Of a DNA stretch of 64,000 bases, positions 40,281 to 49,070 are shown piece by piece. The position numbers and the translations under genes are program-made. Origin of the DNA: Thermasporomyces composti (GTDB lineage: Bacteria > Actinomycetota > Actinomycetes > Propionibacteriales > Actinopolymorphaceae); the NCBI RefSeq assembly GCF_003386795.1, contig NZ_QTUC01000001.1:3162001-3226000 (forward strand), in the 5' to 3' direction. The stretch's first letter is position 1, and each line of letters starts with the position of its first letter. Below the pieces are notes generated by a model. The model was not told the origin of the DNA. It saw nothing but the letters and a program-made list of their open reading frames with translations, and did no database searches.

Positions 40281-41278
40281 TCGATCTGCACGTCGCCGAG
40301 GCCAAGCCAACAGACGCCGCCGACCTGGTGAGCGTCATCCACGCCGCGTTCGGCGCGCGTCCGCCGCTCGACCCGCCGGGGACGGCCCTGCAGGAGACGG
40401 CGGAGACGGTCGAGGCCGCGATCGCGACCGACGGGGGCCTGCTCGCTCAGGTCGACCAGGAGCCGGCCGGAGCGATCCTGTTCGCCGAGCGCACCGTCGA
40501 CGGCGCCCGCTGGTTGGAACTGCGTCGCGTGTCGGTCCACCCGAGGTTCCAGCACCGGGGCGTCGCCACCGCCATGGTGGGATGCGCGGAGGAGGTCGCA
40601 CAGGCACGAGGGATGGAGGGGGTTCGCCTCGTCGCGCGTGTCGAGCTGCCGTCGACGCTCGCGTTCTGGCGCCACCGCGGCTACGTGGAGGTGGGTCGGC
40701 GCGACCCCTACGTCGACCTGGCTAAGCGGCTGCCGGTCGAGATCGCGACCTCCTCGGCCGCGGAGACGAAGGCGGTGGGCGAGCGACTGGCGACGCTGCT
40801 GCGCGCCGGCGACCTGATCCTGCTGTCCGGAGAGCTGGGCTCTGGCAAGACCACCTTGACGCAAGGTATCGGAGCTGGCTTGCGCGTGCGTGGTGAGGTG
40901 ACCTCCCCGACGTTCGTCATCGCGCGTGTCCACCCCTCGATGGTGGGTGGCCCGCCGCTGCTGCACGTCGACGCCTATCGCCTGGGTGGGGTCGCCGAGC
41001 TGGACGACCTCGACCTCGACACCACGGTCGACGACGCGGTCACCGTGGTGGAGTGGGGAGAGGGAATCGCCGAAGGCCTCGCCGAGGACCGACTCGAGGT
41101 CGTGCTGACCCGCCCGATCGGTGCCCAGGCGACAGGCGGCGGCCAGACGACGACGGGGGACGGCACGACGTCGGACGAGGACGCCGATCGCCGGACGATC
41201 CGGGTCGTCCCGGTGGGCCGCCGGTGGATGAACGTGCCACTGCGCGGCGCCTTGACCACGGCCGACCTGCTCGGCTGA
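40277..41278 (+). CDS. tsaE: Fusion of a GNAT acetyltransferase and TsaE
   Basis: TsaE is the ATPase of the TsaB-TsaD-TsaE complex that places threonylcarbamoyl on A37 of tRNAs. Residues 1-150 are a GNAT domain (LRRVSVHPRFQHRGVATAMVG being the acetyl-CoA motif; FWRHRGYVEVG). Residues about 155-330 are TsaE, with Walker A GELGSGKT (185-192, K191), SPTFVIARVH, HVDAYRLGG and VEWGEG. Usual TsaE proteins have about 150-170 residues, so the acetyltransferase doubles the length. A Gly/Thr/Asp-rich insertion lies near 280-295. The GTG start overlaps the hydrolase stop (GTGA). Confidence 0.93.
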   Translation: MIDLHVAEAKPTDAADLVSVIHAAFGARPPLDPPGTALQETAETVEAAIATDGGLLAQVDQEPAGAILFAERTVDGARWLELRRVSVHPRFQHRGVATAMVGCAEEVAQARGMEGVRLVARVELPSTLAFWRHRGYVEVGRRDPYVDLAKRLPVEIATSSAAETKAVGERLATLLRAGDLILLSGELGSGKTTLTQGIGAGLRVRGEVTSPTFVIARVHPSMVGGPPLLHVDAYRLGGVAELDDLDLDTTVDDAVTVVEWGEGIAEGLAEDRLEVVLTRPIGAQATGGGQTTTGDGTTSDEDADRRTIRVVPVGRRWMNVPLRGALTTADLLG

Positions 41279-41320
41279 CCTGGCCGCGAGGGCGTTGGCC
41301 GGCGTGGACGGCCCGCGGGT

Positions 41321-41326
41321 TAGCCT
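41321..41326 (+). promoter_or_regulatory. Candidate -10 of a leaderless tsaB transcript
   Basis: TAGCCT ends 6 nt before the tsaB GTG, and no ribosome binding site is present. A TTGGCC at 41295-41300 could be a -35 element, but the 20-bp spacer is long. Confidence 0.35.
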
Positions 41327-41332
41327 GCCGTC

Positions 41333-41974
41333 GTGCTCGTCCTCGCGTTCGACACCGCCACGCCTGCGGTCACGGTCGCTCTCCACGACGGTTCGTCCGT
41401 GCTCGCGTCCTCGACGGTCGTCGACGCGATGCGGCACGCCGAGCTCCTCGCGCCAGGGATCGCGCGCGTGCTGACCGAGGCGGGGGCCGACCGTCGCGAC
41501 CTCACCGAGATCGCGGTCGGCGTGGGACCAGGGCCCTTCACCGGTCTGCGGGTGGGACTGGCCACCGCTCGCGCGATGGGGTACGTCCTGGGCATTCCGG
41601 TCCACGGGGTCTGCACGCTGGACGTCCTGGCCGCCGCGGCCCAGGTGGAGTCCGGGCCGTTCGTCGTCGCGACCGACGCCCGCCGCAAGGAGGTCTACTG
41701 GGCGCGCTACACCGACCGCCACACCAGGATCGACGGTCCGAAGGTCGCGAAGCCGGCCGCGCTCGCCACGAGCGAACCAGTGGTCGGCCAGGGCGCGCGG
41801 CTGTATCCGGACGCTTTTCCGAACGCCGCTTCGCCGGAGCTGCCGTCCGCGGCGGACCTGGCCAGGCTGGTGGCCACGCGGGCGGTTCCGCTGCTCGAAC
41901 CGGTCCCGCTCTACCTGCGACGTCCCGACGCCGCTCAGCCGGGTCCGCCCAAGTCCGTGCTGAGCACCCGCTGA
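41333..41974 (+). CDS. tsaB: tRNA threonylcarbamoyladenosine biosynthesis protein TsaB
   Basis: TsaB is the non-catalytic partner that heterodimerises with TsaD for t6A synthesis. It has 213 residues from GTG 41333: MLVLAFDTATPAVTVAL, the helix with MRHAELLAPGI used in dimerisation, and GVGPGPFTGLRVGLATARAMG. Part of the C-terminal ASKHA lobe is reduced, as usual for TsaB. It lies between the tsaE fusion and rimI. Confidence 0.94.
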   Translation: MLVLAFDTATPAVTVALHDGSSVLASSTVVDAMRHAELLAPGIARVLTEAGADRRDLTEIAVGVGPGPFTGLRVGLATARAMGYVLGIPVHGVCTLDVLAAAAQVESGPFVVATDARRKEVYWARYTDRHTRIDGPKVAKPAALATSEPVVGQGARLYPDAFPNAASPELPSAADLARLVATRAVPLLEPVPLYLRRPDAAQPGPPKSVLSTR

Positions 41975-41997
41975 GAGCGAACTGCCGAGGATCGGCC

Positions 41998-42468
41998 ATG
42001 GTCGTGCTCCGTCCGGCTCGGCTTGACGACCTGGCAGCTCTGCGGGCGCTGGAGACGGCGTGCTTCGGACGTGACGCGTGGAGTGAGTCGGCTCTGCGGG
42101 ACGAGCTGGCCGCTGTGCCCGGGACGCGCTTCGTCGTGGTCGCGGTCGATCGGGGCCAGGACGAGGAGGTCGTGGGCTACGCGTCGCTGTTCGCCGTGGC
42201 GGAGACCGCCGACGTGCAGCGGATCGCGGTTCGACCGGACTGGCGCCGCCGAGGCGTCGGCCGGCGTCTGTTGCGCGCGCTCCTCGACGAGGCGGATCTG
42301 CGTGGGTGTCGCGAGGCCCTGCTCGAGGTACGGGCGGACAACGCCGCCGCGATCGCGATGTACGAGCGAGCAGGCTTCGAAGCCATCGCGCGCCGGCCCG
42401 GCTACTACCGAGGGGAGGCTGACGCGCTCGTCCTCCGGCTGGCGCCGCTGCACGGTTCGTCGGGCTAG
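41998..42468 (+). CDS. rimI: Ribosomal-protein-alanine N-acetyltransferase RimI
   Basis: RimI acetylates protein N-termini, classically that of S18. It is a 156-residue GNAT protein with the acetyl-CoA loop IAVRPDWRRRGVGRRLL and the C-terminal EVRADNAAAIAMYERAGFEAIARRPGYY, which is specific to the RimI branch. ATG 41998 has GAGG 7 nt upstream. The tsaB-rimI-tsaD order is typical, but here the solute-binding protein gene follows instead of tsaD. Confidence 0.92.
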   Translation: MVVLRPARLDDLAALRALETACFGRDAWSESALRDELAAVPGTRFVVVAVDRGQDEEVVGYASLFAVAETADVQRIAVRPDWRRRGVGRRLLRALLDEADLRGCREALLEVRADNAAAIAMYERAGFEAIARRPGYYRGEADALVLRLAPLHGSSG

Positions 42469-42557
42469 CGGAGAGTAGCTGGTCCACCGCCGCGGTGGGT
42501 GGCGCTCGGGTGGGGCGTCTGGGTCCGTGCCGATGCCGGACGATCGTCGGCCACATC

Positions 42558-42587
42558 TTGACACGCTCGCTCCGGAATCCCTAGTTT
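42558..42587 (+). promoter_or_regulatory. Candidate promoter of the solute-binding lipoprotein gene
   Basis: A perfect TTGACA -35 (42558-42563) is followed after 18 bp by TAGTTT (42582-42587). The region is noticeably more AT-rich than its surroundings. The leader to ATG 42726 would be about 130 nt and contains an inverted repeat. Confidence 0.55.
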
Positions 42588-42608
42588 CGTCCGGAAATCG
42601 ATTGCTGG

Positions 42609-42632
42609 CGAGGTTTGTTGCGTTCAACCTCG
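42609..42632. promoter_or_regulatory. Inverted repeat downstream of the lipoprotein gene promoter
   Basis: CGAGGTT (42609-42615) and AACCTCG (42626-42632) form a perfect 7-bp inverted repeat around a 10-nt AT-rich centre. It lies about 20 bp after the -10 element, where a repressor operator could sit. A leader hairpin is the alternative. Confidence 0.4.
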
Positions 42633-42725
42633 TCCAAGACCGACCCGCCTCAGCCACGAGGCGACGGGGCACGAACCCCGCCCTACCCGTGCGCGGAGCG
42701 GCACTCGTCCGAACGGAAGAGGACC

Positions 42726-44873
42726 ATGGACACTCAGAACGGGCTCACTCGGCGGGCGCTCCTCCACCTTTCCGCCATGGCAGCGGCCAGCGTGACTCTG
42801 GCAGCGTGCTCGGCCGGATCCAGCGGCACCAGCAACTCCAGCCGAGGGGGCGGAGACGACACCAGCTCGGCCTCGTCGAAGCTCAAGGGTTCCAAGACCG
42901 AGCCGCTCCCTGTGCCCAAGGAGTTCAAGGAAGCGCCGGAGCTCGCCAAGCTGGTGAAGGAAGGCAAGCTCCCGCCGGTCCACGAGCGTCTGCCGGAGAA
43001 CCCCTACGTCGTACCTCACAACTGGCTGACGCCCGGCAAGTACGGCGGCTCCATCATGACCATCACCGGTGCCAGCAACTCCACGACGCACGCGGAGTTC
43101 ATGTACGGGCACTCCCTGCTGCGCTGGCTGAACGACGGTCAGACCATCGGCCCTGGCCTGGTGGAGAGCTGGGAGTCCAACGAGGACGCCACGGAGTGGG
43201 TCCTCCACTTCCGCAAAGGGCTGAAGTGGTCCGACGGGCACCCGTGGTCCACCGAGGACATCTTGTTCTGGTGGGAGGACATGGTCCTCAACGAGGAACA
43301 CAGCGAGATGCCCCCGGACGAGGCCCGCTCGGGCAAGGGCACGCTCATGACGATGAAGGCCATCGACGAGGTGACCTTGTCGTTGAGCTTCGATGCGCCG
43401 GCGCCGCTCACCGCCGACCGGCTCGCCATGTGGGTCAAGCGGGGCAACGGCCCGTCGTGGATGGAGCCCAAGCACTACCTCAAGCAGTTCCACCCCAAGT
43501 ACAACCCGAACGTGCCCAAGGACTGGGCCACCGACAAGGGGGAGTTCGACCACAAGCGGGCCTGGATCCGCAACCCCGAGTGCCCTGTGATGACGGGGTG
43601 GAAGTGCAAGTCCTACAACGAGGGTCGGCGCGTCGTCTTCGAGCGCAACCCCTACTACTGGTGTGTGTCGCCTGACGGCGCCCAGCTGCCGTACATCGAC
43701 ACGATCTCGTTCAACGTCGTCGAAAACCCCGAGGTGCAGAGGCTGCACGCCCTCGAAGGCAAGATCAACTTCCTCTACGCGGGCTTCACCACGATCTTCC
43801 TCCAGGACGTCTCCGCTCTGAAGCGAGCGGAGCAGAAGACCAAGCTGCGGGTGTTCCTGTGGGACGCCGGCGACGGCAGCGGCTCGTTGGTGTTCTTCAA
43901 CCAGGACTACCACGAGCCGAAGATGCGGGAGCTCATCCGTAACCCGAAGTTCCGCCAGGCGCTCTCCCACGCGTACAACCGGGCCGAGGTCCAGAAGGCC
44001 GTCTACTACAACACCGGCGAGCTCACCACCGGCACGATGAGCCCCAAGGCCATCGAGTTCCACGTCAACGACGAGGGCAAGCGCATGTACCAGGCCTGGC
44101 GCGACAGCTACCTCAAGTACGACCCGGAGCTCGCCAAGAAGATGCTCGACGAGATCGGGGTCGTCGACACCGACGGCGACGGATGGCGGGAGATGCCGGA
44201 CGGCAGCAAGCTCAAGGTCCGCCTGGACTACCACGCCGACTCCGCGCAGGAGCACGTCTCCAAGAACGAGCTGCTCGCGCGAGACTGGCGGGCGATCGGG
44301 ATCGACACCCAGCTGAACCCGGTGCCACCGGACGGCTACGGCGACCAGTGGCGGTTCGGGAAGCTCATGACGAACACCAACTGGGAGACCGGCGACGGGC
44401 CGAACTGCCTGGTCTACCCCCAGTGGCTCGTCCCGATCGAGTCCTCCCGCTGGGCTCCTCTCCAGGGCGAGTTCTACAACGTCCGTGGGACGCCCGAGGA
44501 GAAGAAGGAGCTCGACGTCGACCCTTACAAGCGGACTCCGCCGCGGATGGAGCCCGAGCCCGGTGGGCCGATCGAGAAGCTGTGGGAGCTGTACGACCAG
44601 AGCAAGGTCGAGCCCGACGAGATGAAGCGGCACCGGCTCGTGTGGGAGATGATCAAGGTCCACATCGAGTACGGTCCGTACCTTCTCGGCGTCTGCGCCA
44701 ACACTCCCTACATCGTCTTGGTCCACGAGGACATGCGAAACGTCCCGACCCGGGAGAACCTCGCGCTCGGCGGGTTCGCCGCTCCGTGGATCCACCCCAC
44801 GCCGGCGGTGTACGACCCGGAGACGTGGTACTGGGCCAACCCCGAAGAGCACGGCGATCCTGGGCTCACCTAG
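42726..44873 (+). CDS. ABC transporter solute-binding lipoprotein, family 5
   Basis: Family 5 binding proteins deliver peptides, nickel or, in some thermophiles, oligosaccharides to an ABC importer; the ligand here is unknown. The 715-residue precursor has a twin-arginine-like TRRALL followed by a hydrophobic stretch and the lipobox LAAC with C28 as the lipidated residue. A Ser/Gly-rich linker precedes the domain with RKGLKWSDGHPWSTEDILFWW, KMREL.RNPKFRQALSHAYNR and the C-terminal half. It is about 150 residues longer than a typical OppA. No permease or ATPase genes are adjacent. ATG 42726 follows GGAAGAGGA. It interrupts rimI-tsaD. Confidence 0.9.
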   Translation: MDTQNGLTRRALLHLSAMAAASVTLAACSAGSSGTSNSSRGGGDDTSSASSKLKGSKTEPLPVPKEFKEAPELAKLVKEGKLPPVHERLPENPYVVPHNWLTPGKYGGSIMTITGASNSTTHAEFMYGHSLLRWLNDGQTIGPGLVESWESNEDATEWVLHFRKGLKWSDGHPWSTEDILFWWEDMVLNEEHSEMPPDEARSGKGTLMTMKAIDEVTLSLSFDAPAPLTADRLAMWVKRGNGPSWMEPKHYLKQFHPKYNPNVPKDWATDKGEFDHKRAWIRNPECPVMTGWKCKSYNEGRRVVFERNPYYWCVSPDGAQLPYIDTISFNVVENPEVQRLHALEGKINFLYAGFTTIFLQDVSALKRAEQKTKLRVFLWDAGDGSGSLVFFNQDYHEPKMRELIRNPKFRQALSHAYNRAEVQKAVYYNTGELTTGTMSPKAIEFHVNDEGKRMYQAWRDSYLKYDPELAKKMLDEIGVVDTDGDGWREMPDGSKLKVRLDYHADSAQEHVSKNELLARDWRAIGIDTQLNPVPPDGYGDQWRFGKLMTNTNWETGDGPNCLVYPQWLVPIESSRWAPLQGEFYNVRGTPEEKKELDVDPYKRTPPRMEPEPGGPIEKLWELYDQSKVEPDEMKRHRLVWEMIKVHIEYGPYLLGVCANTPYIVLVHEDMRNVPTRENLALGGFAAPWIHPTPAVYDPETWYWANPEEHGDPGLT

Positions 44874-44961
44874 GGCAGCCTCGCCTCGACCCGCAGGGAG
44901 GCCAGGCCAGGAGCCCAGTGAGGAGACCACTCAGTCCACGAAGGCGAGCGCGGCCTGGAGA

Positions 44962-44983
44962 GTGGGCCCAAGGTTGGGCCCAC
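44962..44983. terminator. Hairpin after the solute-binding protein gene
   Basis: A perfect 9-bp inverted repeat (44962-44970 with 44975-44983) with a 4-nt loop lies 89 nt after the lipoprotein stop. There is no T-tract. It is the only strong dyad in the 249-bp gap before tsaD, so terminator and operator are both possible. Confidence 0.45.
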
Positions 44984-45122
44984 GGGTGGGTACGGTGTCG
45001 GCGCCCCTCCTGTGCGCGGTCGTGGCGGTGCCGAGGGTCGGTTCGGCGCCCCCTACCCTGAGAGGTGTGCGGGCGCCGAACCGCCCGCGCGCCGACGTCC
45101 ACCCACGGAGTAGGCCCCATCC

Positions 45123-46169
45123 ATGACCGACGAGCCCCTGGTCCTTGGTATCGAGACCTCCTGCGACGAGACCGGCGTCGGCATCGTGCGCGGACAGACG
45201 CTGCTGGCCAACGCCGTGGCGTCGAGCCTGGAGGAGCACGCGCGGTTCGGGGGTGTCGTCCCGGAGGTCGCGAGTCGTGCTCATCTGGAGGCGTTCATCC
45301 CCTCTCTGGAGCGGGCCGCTCGAGACGCGGGCGTCCGGCTCTCCGACATCGACGCGGTGGCGGTGACGAGTGGGCCCGGGCTCGCTGGCGCGCTCCTGGT
45401 GGGGGTCGCGGCGGCGAAGGCCCTTGCCCTGGCGCTGGACCGTCCCCTGTACGGCGTGAACCACCTGGCCGCGCACGTCGCGGTTGACACCCTCGAGCAC
45501 GGTCCGCTGCCGCAGCCGTGCGTGTCCTTGCTGGTGTCGGGTGGGCACTCCTCGATCCTGTTGGTCGAGGACGTCACGCAGAACGTCCAGCCGCTGGGCT
45601 CGACGATCGACGACGCGGCGGGTGAGGCGTTCGACAAGGTGGCCCGGCTGCTCGGGCTGCCGTTCCCGGGCGGTCCCTTCATCGATCGCGAGGCGAAGGC
45701 CGGCGACCCGGCCTACGTGACGTTCCCGCGCGGCCTCACCAGTCCCCGCGACCTCGAGCGGCACCGCTTCGACTTCTCCTTCTCCGGGCTGAAGACCGCC
45801 GTGGCGCGGTGGGTGGAGACGCGGCAGCGCGCCGGGGAGTCGGTGCCCGTCGCCGACGTGGCGGCGTCGTTCCAGGAAGCCGTGTGCGACGTGCTCACCC
45901 GCAAGGCGGTTGACGCCTGTCGGACCCACGGGGTGGACGACCTGCTCATCGGTGGCGGCGTGGCCGCCAACTCGCGCTTGCGGGCGATGGCGGAGGAGCG
46001 GTGTGCGGCGGCGGGCATCCGGCTGCGGGTGCCGCGGCCGGGGCTGTGCACCGACAACGGCGCGATGGTGGCCGCTCTCGGTGCGCAGCTGGTGGCGCGC
46101 GGGCTCGCTCCCAGCCGGCTCGACGTGCCAGCTGATTCCGCGCTTCCGGTGACGACGGTCGCGGTCTGA
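45123..46169 (+). CDS. tsaD: tRNA N6-adenosine threonylcarbamoyltransferase TsaD
   Basis: TsaD transfers the threonylcarbamoyl group to A37 of ANN-decoding tRNAs. The 348-residue ASKHA protein starts [16 protein letters not shown] and has the metal-binding H114 and H118 in [19 protein letters not shown], and the C-terminal [11 protein letters not shown] and [13 protein letters not shown]. It belongs with tsaE and tsaB about 3-5 kb upstream but is separated from them by the lipoprotein gene, so it needs its own promoter; a TACCCT at 45054-45059 is a weak -10 candidate. Confidence 0.97.
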   Translation: MTDEPLVLGIETSCDETGVGIVRGQTLLANAVASSLEEHARFGGVVPEVASRAHLEAFIPSLERAARDAGVRLSDIDAVAVTSGPGLAGALLVGVAAAKALALALDRPLYGVNHLAAHVAVDTLEHGPLPQPCVSLLVSGGHSSILLVEDVTQNVQPLGSTIDDAAGEAFDKVARLLGLPFPGGPFIDREAKAGDPAYVTFPRGLTSPRDLERHRFDFSFSGLKTAVARWVETRQRAGESVPVADVAASFQEAVCDVLTRKAVDACRTHGVDDLLIGGGVAANSRLRAMAEERCAAAGIRLRVPRPGLCTDNGAMVAALGAQLVARGLAPSRLDVPADSALPVTTVAV

Positions 46170-46328
46170 GCGCGACGACCCGGCGGTCGGACCGCGCCTG
46201 GCGGCGCTTCACCCGGAGCGGGTGGTGTGGTCGTCTCGTCGGTCGCCCATGATGCGTGTGCCGGTTGTGCCGAGCCCGTGAGGCCGACGTGACGATGTGA
46301 CGCCGCCGCGGCGTCGACGGGAGCCGCC

Positions 46329-47327
46329 ATGGCGACGAACGCCTCCGGAGGACGGAACTCCTTCGCCGGCTGGGCGACCGCTCGACCGTCCACCTCGAGG
46401 CCGCGGCGAGGCATGGTGTGGGTGCCGGGCGGAACGTTCGCCATGGGGTCGGACGACTTCTACCCCGAGGAACGCCCGGTGCGCGAGGTCACCGTCGACG
46501 GGTTCTGGATGGACGTCCACCCGGTGACGGTGGCGGCGTTCCGCCGTTTCGTCCGAGCGACGGGCTACGTGACGGTGGCCGAGCGGGCGTTCGGCCCCGG
46601 CACCGCGCTCGACCCGGATCCCGCCATGCGACAGTCGGGCTCCCTGGTCTTCCGGCAGCCCGCCCACCCGGTGGATCTGTGTGATCCGCGCGGTTGGTGG
46701 GCCCGGGTGCCTGGAGCGTCCTGGCGTCATCCCGAGGGGCCGGACAGCTCGGTGCACGGTCGGGAGCGGCATCCCGTGACCCACGTGGCGTACGAGGACG
46801 CGGTGGCGTACGCGACCTGGGTGGGTGGTCGACTGCCGACGGAGGCCGAGTGGGAGTTCGCGGCGCGTGGTGGTCTGGACGGCGCGGTGTACCCGTGGGG
46901 CGATGACCCGACGCCGGGCGGCCGGCTCATGGCCAACATCTGGCAGGGGGAGTTCCCGTGGCGTCGTGCAGCGTACGGTTTCCCCGGCACGTCGCCGGTC
47001 GGCTCGTTCCCAGCCAACGGATACGGCCTGCTCGACATGGTGGGCAACGTCTGGGAGTGGACGAGCGACCTTTTCCTGCCCCGACCCGGCGACCGCTTCG
47101 CCAAGGCGCGGTGCATTCCTGACCCGCGGTCGCTGGGCGGCCTCGCCGGACGCTGGCGCCCCCGTGAACCGGACCAGGCTCTCCGGGTCATCAAGGGTGG
47201 TTCCTTCCTGTGCGCACCCAACTACTGTCTGCGCTATCGGCCGGCGGCGCGACAGGGAGTAGCCGCCGACGTGACGGCGTGCAACCTCGGCTTTCGGGTG
47301 GTCGTCGACGGGTCGGCCGCGTCGTGA
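46329..47327 (+). CDS. Formylglycine-generating enzyme (sulfatase-activating, SUMF1 type)
   Basis: FGE oxidises a cysteine in sulfatase CxPxR motifs to formylglycine, using oxygen and copper. The 332-residue protein opens with MVWVPGGTFAMGSDDFYPEE and has the family's LPTEAEWEFAARGG, YPWGD, NGYGLLDMVGNVWEW and RVIKGGSFLC. The two copper-binding active-site cysteines are present as C295 and C300 (CAPNYC), which many SUMF1-domain relatives lack, so activity as a true FGE is likely. No signal peptide is seen. No sulfatase gene lies in this window. A strong terminator follows. Confidence 0.93.
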   Translation: MATNASGGRNSFAGWATARPSTSRPRRGMVWVPGGTFAMGSDDFYPEERPVREVTVDGFWMDVHPVTVAAFRRFVRATGYVTVAERAFGPGTALDPDPAMRQSGSLVFRQPAHPVDLCDPRGWWARVPGASWRHPEGPDSSVHGRERHPVTHVAYEDAVAYATWVGGRLPTEAEWEFAARGGLDGAVYPWGDDPTPGGRLMANIWQGEFPWRRAAYGFPGTSPVGSFPANGYGLLDMVGNVWEWTSDLFLPRPGDRFAKARCIPDPRSLGGLAGRWRPREPDQALRVIKGGSFLCAPNYCLRYRPAARQGVAADVTACNLGFRVVVDGSAAS

Positions 47328-47334
47328 CGCATCT

Positions 47335-47366
47335 CTCACGCGGTGGCCGGATCCGGACCGCGTGAG
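47335..47366 (+). terminator. Terminator after the FGE gene
   Basis: A perfect 10-bp stem (47335-47344 with 47357-47366) encloses the palindrome CCGGATCCGG, so the whole 32 bases can fold. It begins 7 nt after the stop codon. Confidence 0.75.
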
Positions 47367-47602
47367 TTGGAATACCGGCCCGGCCTGGCCTGTTGGGCGC
47401 TTGCGGTATGAGCGTCATTCGCTGGCACTTCTGGGTCCGCCGGTACGTCGACTTCCGCCGGCAGGCCAGCGCCGTGTGTCCGGGCGTGGTGCAGGCCTGA
47501 CGCGTCGTGTCGTGGCGTTCGCAGCGCTCGCACGCTCCGTGTCCTGATCGCTGTCCTGATTGATCGTCATCCCCTTTGTCGTCGACCATTCGGAGGGATT
47601 CC

Positions 47603-48976
47603 GTGTCCGCCACGTCCACCCCTTCTCGTGCCCGAAGCCGGCCGACGTTCCCGTTCTGGGCTCAGATCCTCGCCGGTCTCGCCCTCGGTCTGCTCCTCGG
47701 CCTGCTCGCGCGCACCTTCGAGATCGGCTGGCTCGCCGCGACGCTCACCAAGATCGGCGAGATCTTCGTCCAGCTGCTGCGCGTCGCCGTGCCGCCGCTC
47801 GTCTTCACCGCGGTGGTCGTGAGCATCGCCAACCTGCGCCAGGTCACCAACGCCGCGCGCCTGGCGGCCCAGACGCTCGTCTGGTTCCTCATCACGTCCC
47901 TGCTCGCGGTCACGGTGGGCATCGGCCTGGGTGTCCTCACCAACCCCGGCGAGGGCGCCAGCGTGTCCCGTGACGACGCGACGTACAGCGGCGGCAGCGG
48001 CTCGTGGCTGGACTTCCTCCAAGGCGTGATCCCGCTCAACATCCTCGGGTTGTCCGCGCAGAGCTCGACGGAGACGACCGACGGCACCGTCTCGGTGACG
48101 ACCAGCCTGTCCTTCAACGTCTTGCAGATCGTCGTCCTGGCGGCGCTGATCGGCGCGGCCGCGCTGGCGGTCGGTGAGAAGGCGGAGCCGTTCCTCGCGT
48201 TCAACCGCTCGGCTCTCGCCGTCGTGCAGAAGCTGCTGTGGTGGGTCATCCGCCTGGCGCCGATCGGCACGCTCGGCCTCATCGGCAAGGCCGTGGCGAC
48301 GTACGGGTGGGAGGCGGTCGCTCCGCTGGCCACCTTCACCGTCGACGTCTACGTCGGCTGCGCCATCGTCCTCTTCGGCGTGTACAGCGTGCTGCTCAGG
48401 CTGCACGGCTTGAGCCCGCTCAAGTTCTTCTCCGGCGCCTGGCCGGCGATCGAGCTGGCCTTCGTCTCCCGGTCCTCGGTGGGCACCATGCCGCTGACCC
48501 AGCAGGTGGTGACCCGCAACCTCGGCGTCCCGCAGGAGTACGCGTCGTTCGCCGTGCCGTTCGGGGCGACGACGAAGATGGACGGCTGCGCCGCGGTCTA
48601 TCCCGCGCTCGCCGCGATCACCGTCGCGCAGATCTTCGACGTCAACCTGAGCTTGACGGACTACCTCCTGATCGCGTTCGTCTCGGTCGTCGGCTCGGCC
48701 GCGACGGCCGGTCTCACCGGCGCCTTCGTCATGCTGACCCTCACCTTGTCGACCCTGGGGCTGCCGCTGGAGGGCGTGGGTCTGCTGATCGGCATCGACG
48801 CGATCCTCGACATGGTGCGGACCGCGACGAACGTCGCGGGTCAGGCGCTGGTGCCCACGCTGGTCGCCAAGCGGGAGGGCATCTTGAACCTGGACGTCTA
48901 CAACGGGCCACGCGGCGACATCGTCGCGGCGCCCGAGTCGGTGTCCTTGACCGAGCCGGTGGCTGCCGGTCAGTGA
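47603..48976 (+). CDS. Dicarboxylate/amino acid:cation symporter (DAACS, GltP/DctA type)
   Basis: This family imports glutamate, aspartate or C4-dicarboxylates with sodium or protons. The 457-residue protein has about eight membrane helices plus two re-entrant hairpins. Diagnostic segments are the serine-rich hairpin SRSSVGTMPLTQQVV, the VPFGATTKMDGCAAVYP unwound helix and DAILDMVRTATNVAGQAL with substrate-binding Asp, Arg and Asn. GTG 47603 is chosen for its GGAGGG 5 nt upstream; a TTG at 47576 is implausible. It is transcribed alone and ends at a hairpin shared with the converging rhodanese gene. Confidence 0.92.
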   Translation: MSATSTPSRARSRPTFPFWAQILAGLALGLLLGLLARTFEIGWLAATLTKIGEIFVQLLRVAVPPLVFTAVVVSIANLRQVTNAARLAAQTLVWFLITSLLAVTVGIGLGVLTNPGEGASVSRDDATYSGGSGSWLDFLQGVIPLNILGLSAQSSTETTDGTVSVTTSLSFNVLQIVVLAALIGAAALAVGEKAEPFLAFNRSALAVVQKLLWWVIRLAPIGTLGLIGKAVATYGWEAVAPLATFTVDVYVGCAIVLFGVYSVLLRLHGLSPLKFFSGAWPAIELAFVSRSSVGTMPLTQQVVTRNLGVPQEYASFAVPFGATTKMDGCAAVYPALAAITVAQIFDVNLSLTDYLLIAFVSVVGSAATAGLTGAFVMLTLTLSTLGLPLEGVGLLIGIDAILDMVRTATNVAGQALVPTLVAKREGILNLDVYNGPRGDIVAAPESVSLTEPVAAGQ

Positions 48977-48982
48977 CGTCAC

Positions 48983-49023
48983 ACGCCACGGGCGGCGGTG
49001 GCAGGTGCTGCCGCCCGTGGCGT
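48983..49023. terminator. Bidirectional terminator between symporter and rhodanese genes
   Basis: A perfect 14-bp inverted repeat (48983-48996 with 49010-49023) with a 13-nt loop lies between converging genes, 6 nt after the symporter stop. It can serve both strands. Confidence 0.75.
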
Positions 49024-49070
49024 CATGACGTGTGGCGGAGTCACGACCCTCCCGGAAGGGTCGCCCGGGC

